Positions 41,983 through 50,081 of a stretch of DNA of 64,000 bases are shown here, in pieces (within the stretch, counting starts at the first letter, position 1; every line of letters starts with the position of its first letter). The position numbers and the translations under genes were made by a program. The notes beneath the pieces are model-generated. The model saw nothing but the letters and a program-made list of their open reading frames with translations, did not search any database and was not told the origin of the DNA. Origin of the DNA: Betaproteobacteria bacterium (GTDB lineage Bacteria; Pseudomonadota; Gammaproteobacteria; Burkholderiales; Burkholderiaceae_C); NCBI GenBank assembly GCA_016704535.1, contig JADIZZ010000004.1, positions 124,001 through 188,000 on the forward strand, written 5' to 3'.

Positions 41983-44900
41983 TCAGTTGGCCACCGGCAA
42001 CTCCCGCCAGTTGAGCCGCCGGATGGTGCCGGCGTTGCCGAATGTACCTGGCGGCGCCTTCAGTTCCCCACTGTCGCTGCCGGCGATCAGACGCGGCACG
42101 CCGTTGACGGTGAAGAAACGCAGGTCGGTCACCACGCCTGTCAGAGCGGTGGAGTAGTTGATGTAGTCGACGCCTGAAGTCAGCACCGACTTGCCTGTGC
42201 CCAGACTCACCGCGTAGATGCGGCTGCTGCCGGTGGGTTTGCAGACATCGCCGCTGGGCAGCGTGGACGCGAAGGTAACGATGCCGAAGGCACTGGAGGG
42301 GTCGCTGATGACACGCCATCCGAGGCTGCCCGCACCGGTCCCCATCTCGATGTACCACCCGATCTGCGTGGTGGTGTTGTAGGCGATGTCGTCAAGCAGG
42401 TTCGTGTTGTCGGCCAGGTTGCCACGGCGAATGGGGAAAGTGATGCCGCTGGGCAGGTCGCTGGCGTTACCGAATCGCGTGTTGCGGCCGTCGACGATGG
42501 CATAGAAGCTCTGCTGTACGGTGGAGCCGATGTGCGTGTTGTCCAGCATCAAGCCCGTACCCACCAGCACGAATCGGCGCCCAGTTCGCGGGTCCACCTC
42601 GATCAGCGGGCGCGTGGTGACGGGCTGCTCCTGGCTGGACGAGTTGGTGAGCTTGGCGATGGCTACGGCCTCGTAGCTGCTGTCCACCTTGTCACCGTCC
42701 ACAGTCGTCAACACCGTGTTCAGCTCGGCGCGCCACACGTTGCCGGCCAGGTCGCCGGCGTAGATGGCGTCGGCTACGCCGTCGGTACGGTCCAGCACGA
42801 AGGCATTCAAGTGCGCCAGGCCATCGCCACTGGCAGTGTCGGTATCGACGCGGACCTTCTCGATCAGCTCTCCCGTCTTCGGGTTCAGCACGAAGATGAA
42901 ACCCTGCCCGCTGCTGTTGTTGTAGCCTGAAGGCAGCAATACCACCCACTTGCCACCGTGACGCTTGGACTTCACCACAGCCGGTTCGCCGTAGGTGTAG
43001 CCGAGGTCGACGTGGCTGAACTCCCACAACACCTTGCCGGCGGCGTTGGCTTCCTGCGCAGCGATGTCTGTGCCGGTGATCATGCCGGCTGGGTCGGTCA
43101 CGTCCAGCGCGTAGTAGCTGCGCCCCCCCTTGCCCAAGCCACCGATGAGCACGGTGCGCCAGTCGGCCGTGCCGTTGCCGCCGCTGACGCGGCCGAAATC
43201 GATATCGAACACACCCGGCGTGGCGTTGACGTAGTACCGGTGCTCGAAAGTGGGGTTGCCCAAGGCCACCAGGCCGTTGGTCGCAGGCGTGCTGCTGGGG
43301 CCGTCGAAGAGTGCACTGGGTACGAAGGCAAACATCTCCTTGCCCGCGTCGGTCCCTGTCAGCGCGCCGTTGATGGCATGCAGCATGCCGCCGTTGGATC
43401 CCAGGTAGACGATGGTGGGCCGCGCAGCCCAGGTGGTCTTGAAGCTACCGTAGCCGGGGTTAGATGAGTTCGACAGCGGCAGGCTGGGCGGCCCCACCGG
43501 CCGCGCCTTGGAACTCACCACGTCGGCCAGCAGGCCAGCGCGCGTGCGGTAGGCCTTGTAGCTGCCCGTCGTCGTGCTGTTCTGTTCGTGCTGGCGGTCA
43601 CCGCGCAGGTAGTTCAGGAAGGCAGCGCTGTCGTCGCCGGTGCGGTAGCTGCTGTCGAGCTTGGCGAGCTGATCCAGGTCGGCCGCCGCGCGAAAAGGCA
43701 CACCCTGCCCGGTGCTGGTGTTGCGGCTGATGACGCGACGGTTGGTGTCCCAACCGGTACCCGACAGCTGGGTGGCCAGCTTGGCAGCGAAGCTCCAGCG
43801 CGCAGACTGCGAAGGCGCGCCCGTGGTCGCATCGAAAGACAGTTCGCTGGCCGCCACCTCGCCGGTCCAGTTGTCGCTGTCGAACTGCGCCGCGAAGCTG
43901 GCGTTGCCGGCCACACTGACCTGCGGCAGCGCCGTGGAGAACGACGTAGTGTAGGCACGCAGCGCGGCTGCGATGCTGGCGAAGGCCTTGGTCAGACCGT
44001 CCACCATCTGGTCGGGGCGGGCGGCGGTGTAGTAATTGTCTGGACGCGGCTGGCCGTTGGGCGTCGTGTCGGTGGTGGTGCGCCACCAGCTGTCGGTCAA
44101 TGCGCTGCCGGCGGTATATCCGTCGGGCACCTTGAAGCCGCCGTACTTGGAGGCCAGGTAGAACTGGTTGTTGTTGGCGTAGTTGCCGAACTCCAGCACG
44201 TCCAGCCAGTAGGTCTGCACGGTCTGCTTGCCGATGGTCTGCGGCTTGGTCGCGTCGTCGGGGCGAATGTCGCGGATGTTGGCGTCATAAGCGAGACCGG
44301 CCATCAGGTAGCTGCCGTTGCTGATGCCGGTGGTTCCCAGCGAGGCACCCATGCTCTGCAGGCTGCCCACCATGTCGGTCAGGGTCTTGGCGTTGACGGT
44401 GGTGTCGCCAGAGACCTCGCTGGGTCGGCTGGGCTCGTTCGAGCCTGCCGTGCTGCCGGGCAGGTTGAAGTCCCAGTTGGTGTTGGTGTCGCCGATGCCC
44501 AGCACGAAGTTGCGCTGGCAAGAGTACTGGATGGGGTCGTCCCATGTCGTGATCACGGGGAAGCCGTCGATCAGCCGATCCTTCTGGCTGTCGCCGACGA
44601 CGTTCGACCACGCGGACACGTTGCCCTGGTTCTTCAGGTAACGCAGCGCGCCGTAATAGAGCTCACTCACTGGGTCGCGTCGCTTGAAGGTCTTCTTCTC
44701 CTGCCCGAATTTGTTCAAGTAGTTGATGACGCCGCTGTTGTTCACAGTCACGCCGAAGACACTGGCCGTGTTGGCCGCATCAGTGGCATCGGGGTTCAAC
44801 TCCAGCACACCAGTGACTGAATTCCACTCGGTGCGGCTGTTCGTGGTGGCGGCCGAACCCGGATTGATGATCTTGGGGCCGACGAACTTCTGCTGCGCTC

Positions 44901-45840
44901 GCAGCACCCCACCGTCGCGATTGTTATCGGTCGGGTCGTTCAGGTAGCCGAAGGCGCTGAAGCGGATCTTCTCGGCGTATTGCTGCAGCAAGCCCTCGGG
45001 CTTCCAGCCCTGGGAATACTGGCGACAGTTGGTCTCGCGGCTGTAGCCGGTGCCGGCGTCGCAGACCTTCACTCGGGCATAGAAGGCGTAGACCGTCGTG
45101 AGATCGAGCGTTGCACCCTGAACGTAGGCCGTGGGTGTGCCCCCTGTGCCGGTCGACAGTGTTCCGTTCGAGAACCAGACCAGGTTTCCACGGGTGCGCA
45201 CACTGGCCTTGAAGGCATTCCAGGTGGACGGCAGCGGCGTGTGGTCAACGATGTCCGTGGCGCTGGGTGACGTGCGTGACCCACTGCCAACCACGGGGAA
45301 GTTGGCCTCACCCCCGTTGTTCGCTTCCGAAGTGGCCCAAGCGCGCTCCAGGATCGTGGTCGTGGGTGTGTCCACCACGCGCAGGCCGCCCGTCAGCGCC
45401 GAACGGAAGGGGTCGATGGCCTGCATCGTCAGCCAGTTCAGGAAGTTGCCGCTCCAGGCATCGGTGAAGCCAGTGGCGGTGCACTTGCGATCGGTGGCCG
45501 TGCTGACAGGGTAGAAGTGACTCAGGTCGGTGCCGCTCTCGGTACCGCTGTAATAGCGGTAGCACTTCGAGGGGTCGAAGTAGCCGAGGTGGTTGGTGGC
45601 GGGCGCGAAGGCACCCACATGCGCCATGCTCACCACCGTCGGGAACTCGACGCTCAGCGCCAGGACCAGATTCCCCGGCACCGCCGTGTTCGTGAACAAC
45701 GGCTGGTCGGCCAGGGCCGTGTTGGCCTGTGCACTGACCATGGCAGTGAAGTAACTGGCCAGCAGGATGCCGGTGCGCGCACTGCGGAGCAGGCGCGCCA
45801 GCGCGCCGCGCACGGTCTGGATTCGGGGGGTGGGGGTCAT
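41983..45840 (-). CDS. pilY1: Type IV pilus tip/biogenesis protein PilY1
   Basis: Large secreted pilus-tip protein of 1285 residues. A signal peptide covers about residues 1-44 (LLASYFTAMVSAQANTALA). The N-terminal half has no classical von Willebrand A domain; it starts LFTNTAVPGNLVLALSVEFP, as in many betaproteobacterial PilY1. The C-terminal half is the PilY1 beta-propeller with IVYLGSNGGMLHAING, DGPSSTPATNG and IYAGDLAGNVWRAEL. The propeller calcium loop reads DRTDGVAD, one residue shorter than the DxDxNGxxD form. The ATG at 45840 starts the signal peptide. It is the last gene of the minor-pilin operon. Confidence 0.92.
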   Translation of the reverse strand: MTPTPRIQTVRGALARLLRSARTGILLASYFTAMVSAQANTALADQPLFTNTAVPGNLVLALSVEFPTVVSMAHVGAFAPATNHLGYFDPSKCYRYYSGTESGTDLSHFYPVSTATDRKCTATGFTDAWSGNFLNWLTMQAIDPFRSALTGGLRVVDTPTTTILERAWATSEANNGGEANFPVVGSGSRTSPSATDIVDHTPLPSTWNAFKASVRTRGNLVWFSNGTLSTGTGGTPTAYVQGATLDLTTVYAFYARVKVCDAGTGYSRETNCRQYSQGWKPEGLLQQYAEKIRFSAFGYLNDPTDNNRDGGVLRAQQKFVGPKIINPGSAATTNSRTEWNSVTGVLELNPDATDAANTASVFGVTVNNSGVINYLNKFGQEKKTFKRRDPVSELYYGALRYLKNQGNVSAWSNVVGDSQKDRLIDGFPVITTWDDPIQYSCQRNFVLGIGDTNTNWDFNLPGSTAGSNEPSRPSEVSGDTTVNAKTLTDMVGSLQSMGASLGTTGISNGSYLMAGLAYDANIRDIRPDDATKPQTIGKQTVQTYWLDVLEFGNYANNNQFYLASKYGGFKVPDGYTAGSALTDSWWRTTTDTTPNGQPRPDNYYTAARPDQMVDGLTKAFASIAAALRAYTTSFSTALPQVSVAGNASFAAQFDSDNWTGEVAASELSFDATTGAPSQSARWSFAAKLATQLSGTGWDTNRRVISRNTSTGQGVPFRAAADLDQLAKLDSSYRTGDDSAAFLNYLRGDRQHEQNSTTTGSYKAYRTRAGLLADVVSSKARPVGPPSLPLSNSSNPGYGSFKTTWAARPTIVYLGSNGGMLHAINGALTGTDAGKEMFAFVPSALFDGPSSTPATNGLVALGNPTFEHRYYVNATPGVFDIDFGRVSGGNGTADWRTVLIGGLGKGGRSYYALDVTDPAGMITGTDIAAQEANAAGKVLWEFSHVDLGYTYGEPAVVKSKRHGGKWVVLLPSGYNNSSGQGFIFVLNPKTGELIEKVRVDTDTASGDGLAHLNAFVLDRTDGVADAIYAGDLAGNVWRAELNTVLTTVDGDKVDSSYEAVAIAKLTNSSSQEQPVTTRPLIEVDPRTGRRFVLVGTGLMLDNTHIGSTVQQSFYAIVDGRNTRFGNASDLPSGITFPIRRGNLADNTNLLDDIAYNTTTQIGWYIEMGTGAGSLGWRVISDPSSAFGIVTFASTLPSGDVCKPTGSSRIYAVSLGTGKSVLTSGVDYINYSTALTGVVTDLRFFTVNGVPRLIAGSDSGELKAPPGTFGNAGTIRRLNWRELPVAN

Positions 45841-45848
45841 GTCGGGCC

Positions 45849-46505
45849 TCACAGGGCAAACGTGGTCTGGAAGAAGGCCTGGGTATTGCGTGGGCCGTCG
45901 ACGCGCACGCTCAGGCGATACAGGACCTGCGGTTGCAGGGTGGCTACGTTCAAGTCGGAAGCGCTGCCGCCACGAGCGTCGGGGGTCGGGCCTACGGTGC
46001 AATTGGCGCTGGTCAACGTCACTTCGCTGCCCACGTTGTTGCAGAGCCGGTCGATCACGTAACGCAGCGTCACACCCTGGCCAGCGACGGTGATGTCGTT
46101 GGCGGGCAGACCCACGGCGGCGAACGCGGTGGCATTCAGCAGCGCGTTGGGGATGCCCTGCGCATTGGTGGCCAGCATCTGCGCGCTGTAATTGATGGCG
46201 GTGCTGCTGGCGGCCCGCTCGGCCAGCGTGTCGAGCGCGCCGCCGGTCTCGAACTGCGTCAGCACCACCGCCGAGGCGCGCTCGGCCTGGTTCACCAGGT
46301 CGCGTTTGAAGGCCAGGTTGCCGGCAGTGAACAGCGAGGCATTGAAAGAACGCACCAGAGCCACGGCACCGATCAACATCACCGCCAGTGCCAGCAGGGT
46401 GACGATCATGACGACACCGCGCTGCGCACGGCCAGCGCCGCGCGCAGCGGCTTGGCGGCGGTCCGAAGACGGGATGCGTTGGGGCACGGGCAAGAGCACG
46501 TTCAT
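45849..46505 (-). CDS. pilX: Minor pilin-associated protein PilX
   Basis: PilX-family protein of 218 residues that helps prime pilus assembly. A basic N-terminus of about 29 residues is followed by QRGVVMIVTLLALAVMLIG, the PilX version of the prepilin N-terminal helix, with AALVRS-like continuation VALVRSFNASLFTAGN. The remainder is a small globular domain with a Cys pair near the C-terminus. It overlaps pilW by 4 bp and is 8 bp before pilY1. Confidence 0.88.
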   Translation of the reverse strand: MNVLLPVPQRIPSSDRRQAAARGAGRAQRGVVMIVTLLALAVMLIGAVALVRSFNASLFTAGNLAFKRDLVNQAERASAVVLTQFETGGALDTLAERAASSTAINYSAQMLATNAQGIPNALLNATAFAAVGLPANDITVAGQGVTLRYVIDRLCNNVGSEVTLTSANCTVGPTPDARGGSASDLNVATLQPQVLYRLSVRVDGPRNTQAFFQTTFAL

Positions 46506-47716
46506 GGCGTGCGCGACAGCAACACGTTGCGCAGCGGCACCGTCACCTCGGTGGTGCGGTGCCTGTAGTTGCGCTCGTCGGTGGTGAGGGTGCGGGTCTG
46601 CCGCAGGGCCGTGGCCAGGTCGGCGAACAGCGTCAATGTCTCCGGCGCCACCACCTCGCGTTCACGTTGCGAGGTGCGCAGCACGAGGCCGATGCGCACG
46701 GCGATGATGCTGTTCAGGTTCTGCACCGCCGCCGCGTTGCCACTCAGCAGCGAGGCGGTGTCGAAGGGCGCCACGCCAGGGTCGGCCCATTGGTCCAGGG
46801 TCCCGTTGTTGTCGGTATCCAGGCCGTACAGCGCGCGCATTTCCACCACGCCGTCGGCCAGGGCTTGCGTCGCACCGCCGTCGATGTCGAGCATGTCGCG
46901 CGCAAACAGGGTGCGGTTGGCACCCACGGCGTACAGGGTGAATTGCGGCGCCGTGGTGGGCGTGCCACCGCTGGCACCGGCGTTGCCGAGGTTCACGACG
47001 ACGGTGGAAGGCGTGGGATTGCCGAAGTCGGCCAAGCTGCGATTGGTGCCCGTGACGGTGTGGTAGGCACCCGTACCGCCCGTCAGCCCAACGGTGTCGA
47101 CGCCTGTGTTCAGCCACCGGGTTTCCGGCGACACCGGTGCCGTGAGCCCGGTGGTCTGCAGCAAGAGGCAATCGGTGTCGCCGTCCGCAAGCAGCAGAAG
47201 CGTGTTGTTCTCGAGCCCGATGGTGTTGCGCAGGCCCAAAGGGGGCCCCAGCGCCAGGACTTCGAGTGCGGCCTCGCCCACGCCGGCATTGCCGCGCATC
47301 ACGGCGATGATGTCCGAGCCCCCTGCCGACTGCCCCTTGCCGATGATGACGGGCGCAACACGCACGGCCTGCGGAAAACCGGCGAAAGGCGCGGGCCAGG
47401 CGGCAGTGCGCGGCAGGATGGCGCTGCCGCCACGGCTGGCGTTCAGCCGGCAGCCATAGGTCTCGGCCCAACGATTGGCAAAGCCCGAGCCGGCGCTTCG
47501 TACCGCACTGTCAAGGAGGTAGGCGACGAAAGCGCCGGACTGGTTGACATCATTGACCGCCAGGGTGTTGCGGCTGCGGCCTTCGTTGCGCAGCAGCACG
47601 CCGGTGACGGCCAGGACGAGGACCAGCCCCACAGCCACGGCCACCAACAGCTCGACGATGGAAAAACCCATCGTGCGGTGCCGGAACCGGGCTTGGCGCA
47701 AGCCGGGTGTGTTCAT
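46502..47716 (-). CDS. pilW: Minor pilin PilW
   Basis: Minor pilin of 404 residues. The leader ends at TMGFSIVELLVAVAVGLVLV, with the cleavage Gly and +5 Glu, then VLLRNEGRSRNTLAVNDVNQ, typical of PilW. The central region has several Gly/Ala-rich loops (about 200-300) and MRALYGLDTDNNGTLDQW, an acidic loop that could bind calcium. The ATG at 47716 overlaps the pilV stop by 4 bp. Confidence 0.9.
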   Translation of the reverse strand: MNTPGLRQARFRHRTMGFSIVELLVAVAVGLVLVLAVTGVLLRNEGRSRNTLAVNDVNQSGAFVAYLLDSAVRSAGSGFANRWAETYGCRLNASRGGSAILPRTAAWPAPFAGFPQAVRVAPVIIGKGQSAGGSDIIAVMRGNAGVGEAALEVLALGPPLGLRNTIGLENNTLLLLADGDTDCLLLQTTGLTAPVSPETRWLNTGVDTVGLTGGTGAYHTVTGTNRSLADFGNPTPSTVVVNLGNAGASGGTPTTAPQFTLYAVGANRTLFARDMLDIDGGATQALADGVVEMRALYGLDTDNNGTLDQWADPGVAPFDTASLLSGNAAAVQNLNSIIAVRIGLVLRTSQREREVVAPETLTLFADLATALRQTRTLTTDERNYRHRTTEVTVPLRNVLLSRTP

Positions 47717-48162
47717 GGCAGCACCACCTGGGTTCGGTAGCGGTGGTTCACAGTGTCGGTCGCGCCAGGCGGGCGCCAGGTGATGGTGACGGTGGCCACC
47801 CCACCCGACACGACCACCTCGCCTGTGCCATTGGGCAGGCCGCCGTTGGCCGCGTCCTCCACGCGCGCGCTCCAGGCATCCAGCGCTTCGCTGGCCAGCG
47901 TGACACTGCCGCTGGTCCACATGGTGGTGACGATCTCGTTGGCCAGAAGCGCAGCGCGGTTGGCATCCTCAGCGCTGAGCGAGTACTGCGTGGCTCGCGC
48001 CTGAAGGCCCACCAGGCCCAACATGCCGAAGGAAAACACCAGCACGGCGACCATCACCTCGATGAGGGTGACGCCGCGCTGGCGGCCACGGCGTAAAGCT
48101 TTGCGCACACCCGCTGCACGGCGTTGCGCGCCGGGTGTGATGACAGCAGCGGGCCTACTCAT
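47713..48162 (-). CDS. pilV: Minor pilin PilV
   Basis: Minor pilin of 149 residues. A basic leader of about 29 residues precedes QRGVTLIEVMVAVLVFSFGM with the +5 Glu; the phrase LGLVGLQARATQYSLSAEDA is highly typical of PilV. The start ATG at 48162 overlaps the fimT stop. It belongs to the priming complex with FimT, PilW, PilX and PilE. Confidence 0.92.
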   Translation of the reverse strand: MSRPAAVITPGAQRRAAGVRKALRRGRQRGVTLIEVMVAVLVFSFGMLGLVGLQARATQYSLSAEDANRAALLANEIVTTMWTSGSVTLASEALDAWSARVEDAANGGLPNGTGEVVVSGGVATVTITWRPPGATDTVNHRYRTQVVLP

Positions 48163-48815
48163 GCCGGGCACCCGTCGGGCGTGGTCGTGCCGACGGTGCG
48201 AGCAGGGTCGCACAGGCGCACCTGGCCACCCAGGGCTACGGTGACGCGCAGGGGTCGGGCCGCGCCCGCGCGTTCGATCTCGAAGGCGGCCAGCGGCTCG
48301 CCCGGGTCCACCGTGCATACTGCCCCGGTTACGCCTGTAGTGGCGGCCGTGGCCGCAACGCGACGGCCGAGGGCGTTGAAGCAGATGGCCGCCGGGCCGG
48401 TGATGTTGACGCCACCGGCGAAGTCGGTCACGGCGCCGCCCTGTACGAAGGGTTGGTTGTCGGGTGCGGTCGCGACCACCGTGTCTCCCGGCAGAGGAAT
48501 CCAGCGGATCACCCAGTTGCGCCCGCTTTCGGTGGCTACAGCGGAGAGTCCAGGTTCGTCGTTGGTGAGGAGGAACACGACCTGGCGGTTGCGGCGCAGC
48601 GCCTCGGCCTGGGCCGTGCGCACGCCGTTCTGCAGGGTTTCGGCGACGGTGCGCACCTGGGCACTGCGTATCCATTGGCTGAACGAAGGCGAAGCCAGCG
48701 CCACCAGGATACTCAGCAGAGCGATGGTGACGATCAGTTCAACCAGCGTGAAGCCGCGATCAGCGTAAACCCAGAGTCGCGGTCGACCGCCGGCAATGCG
48801 GGGTCTCAACTGCAT
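48159..48815 (-). CDS. fimT: Minor pilin FimT/FimU (GspH-like)
   Basis: GspH/FimT-type minor pilin of 218 residues. The leader of about 20 residues ends at DRGFTLVELIVTIALLSILV. The family motif AQVRTVAETLQNGVRTAQAE follows, and the C-terminal GspH domain ends in a Cys-containing loop. Its start lies inside the end of pilE (10-bp overlap). It resembles gspH of the type II system in this window only in fold. Confidence 0.9.
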   Translation of the reverse strand: MQLRPRIAGGRPRLWVYADRGFTLVELIVTIALLSILVALASPSFSQWIRSAQVRTVAETLQNGVRTAQAEALRRNRQVVFLLTNDEPGLSAVATESGRNWVIRWIPLPGDTVVATAPDNQPFVQGGAVTDFAGGVNITGPAAICFNALGRRVAATAATTGVTGAVCTVDPGEPLAAFEIERAGAARPLRVTVALGGQVRLCDPARTVGTTTPDGCPA

Positions 48816-49276
48816 GACTGACCCTTCTTCAGCATCCAGCGCGTGGTGCAGGTGACATAACCCGAACCCGACGGTACGGCTGTGGTTGCGCGCACGTCCT
48901 GGTGTGTGATGGTGTACGTGAAGCCATTGACCGGGCCGGACCCCGTCGCGCGCAGCGTGTAGCTCTCGGCTGCCACGGCCGAACAGGTGATGAGGAAGTT
49001 GCCGACCGTCCGGCTGGCGTCGGTGCCGGCGGCGCAGGGCGTGGTGAAGGTACCGACCGTGGCGAAGCTGCGGTTGTCCTGGTAGTGCCTCTCCATGTCG
49101 GCGCGGTAGGTTGCCAACGCGGTGGTGGCGTCCACGAGCTGGCCGCGCACGATGTAGTCGCGGTAGCTGGGATAAGCCACCGCACCGAGGATGGCCACGA
49201 TGGCGACGGTGATCATCACTTCGATGAGAGTGAATCCCCGACTGGCCGCGTGGCGACAGGCGTTCCTGGTGTGCAT
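48806..49276 (-). CDS. pilE: Type IV pilin PilE (minor pilin of the priming operon)
   Basis: Type IV pilin of 156 residues. The 13-residue leader MHTRNACRHAASRG precedes FTLIEVMITVAIVAILGAVA, with the +5 Glu and then YPSYRDYIVRGQLVDATTAL. A disulphide loop is likely from the Cys residues near positions 94, 109, 146 and 155. It is the first gene of the pilE-fimT-pilV-pilW-pilX-pilY1 operon. A good ribosome binding site (GGAGTTGGAAG) precedes the ATG. Confidence 0.92.
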   Translation of the reverse strand: MHTRNACRHAASRGFTLIEVMITVAIVAILGAVAYPSYRDYIVRGQLVDATTALATYRADMERHYQDNRSFATVGTFTTPCAAGTDASRTVGNFLITCSAVAAESYTLRATGSGPVNGFTYTITHQDVRATTAVPSGSGYVTCTTRWMLKKGQSCS

Positions 49277-49300
49277 CTTCCAACTCCGCCTTCGGCTGTG

Positions 49301-49306
49301 TTTATA
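49301..49306 (-). promoter_or_regulatory. Candidate -10 for the minor-pilin operon
   Basis: Minus-strand TATAAA, 5 of 6 to consensus, 24 bp upstream of the pilE ATG. The -35 position is poor (no TTGACA-like hexamer at 16-18 bp). Confidence 0.35.
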
Positions 49307-49441
49307 AGCTTTCGGTCTGGCCCTGGCTGACTTGAGCTCCAGGCCACCGCCGGGAACGTAAAAAAGTTCCGCAAAACGCAAGCGGCCGTGCCCGCCGCGG
49401 CGCCGAAGGCGCACGTTGGCGTCCGCTGCAAGGCCGTGGTT

Positions 49442-49453
49442 GATAATTACGAG
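49442..49453 (+). promoter_or_regulatory. -10-like hexamer 6 nt before aroK (possible leaderless promoter)
   Basis: GATAAT (49442-49447), 6 nt, then the GTG at 49454. A TTGGCG lies 20 bp upstream of the hexamer, longer than ideal. If used, transcription would start at the initiation codon. Confidence 0.4.
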
Positions 49454-50026
49454 GTGAGCTCTCCACTTGAACAAATCTCGCTGGTGGGCATGCCCGGCTG
49501 TGGCAAATCCACGGTCGGGCGCCATCTGGCCCGGCAGCTCGACCTGCACTTCGTCGACAGCGACTCGGAGATCGAACACAGGATCGGTATGCCGATCCGC
49601 GATTACTTCGCGGTCCATGGCGAAGCCGATTTCCGCGACGTCGAGCAGGACGTCATAGACGAACTGACTCAGCGGCCGGGCCAGATACTGGCCACCGGCG
49701 GTGGCGCTGTTCTGCGCCCGTCGAACCGCGACGCTCTGCACTCGCGCACCCATGTCGTCTACCTGCGCAGTTCGCCCGAAGAACTCTTCCGCCGCCTGCG
49801 CCACGACACCCATCGCCCGCTGCTGCAGGTGGCCGACCCGCAGGCCCGGCTGCGCGAGCTCTACCGCGAACGCGACCCTCTCTACCGCCGCACCGCCCAC
49901 TTCGTCGTCGAGGGCGCGCGTCCGTCAGTGCAATCGCTCACTGGCATGGTGCTGATGCAGCTCGAGCTGGCGGGCCTCGTCGATCCGTCTCAGGTGCCAT
50001 CGACCATCGACCACGGCACGTCCTGA
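49454..50026 (+). CDS. aroK: Shikimate kinase
   Basis: Fifth step of the shikimate pathway: phosphorylates shikimate with ATP. The protein is 190 residues from the GTG chosen. The P-loop is GMPGCGKST (about 12-20), the shikimate-binding residues are in FVDSDSEIE and GEADFRDVEQ, the glycine motif is ATGGGAVL, and the lid has RLRHDTHRPLL. The GTG at 49454 gives normal length; the longer in-frame extension from 49388 has no family match. It forms a unit with aroB and dgt. Confidence 0.95.
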   Translation: MSSPLEQISLVGMPGCGKSTVGRHLARQLDLHFVDSDSEIEHRIGMPIRDYFAVHGEADFRDVEQDVIDELTQRPGQILATGGGAVLRPSNRDALHSRTHVVYLRSSPEELFRRLRHDTHRPLLQVADPQARLRELYRERDPLYRRTAHFVVEGARPSVQSLTGMVLMQLELAGLVDPSQVPSTIDHGTS

Positions 50027-50068
50027 AACAGACCCTGCCGCGCGCTCCGGCGCCTGAGGATGGCGGCT

Positions 50069-50081
50069 TAAACTTCCAGCC
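50069..50081 (+). promoter_or_regulatory. -10-like hexamer 7 nt before aroB
   Basis: TAAACT (50069-50074), 7 nt, then the aroB ATG at 50082; no Shine-Dalgarno lies between. It is another case of the pattern seen before aroK. Confidence 0.35.

Noticed and set aside
45841..46002. Longer pilY1 start within pilX
   Set aside because: It would overlap pilX and lose the signal peptide at the N-terminus; the ATG at 45840 starts a proper signal sequence.
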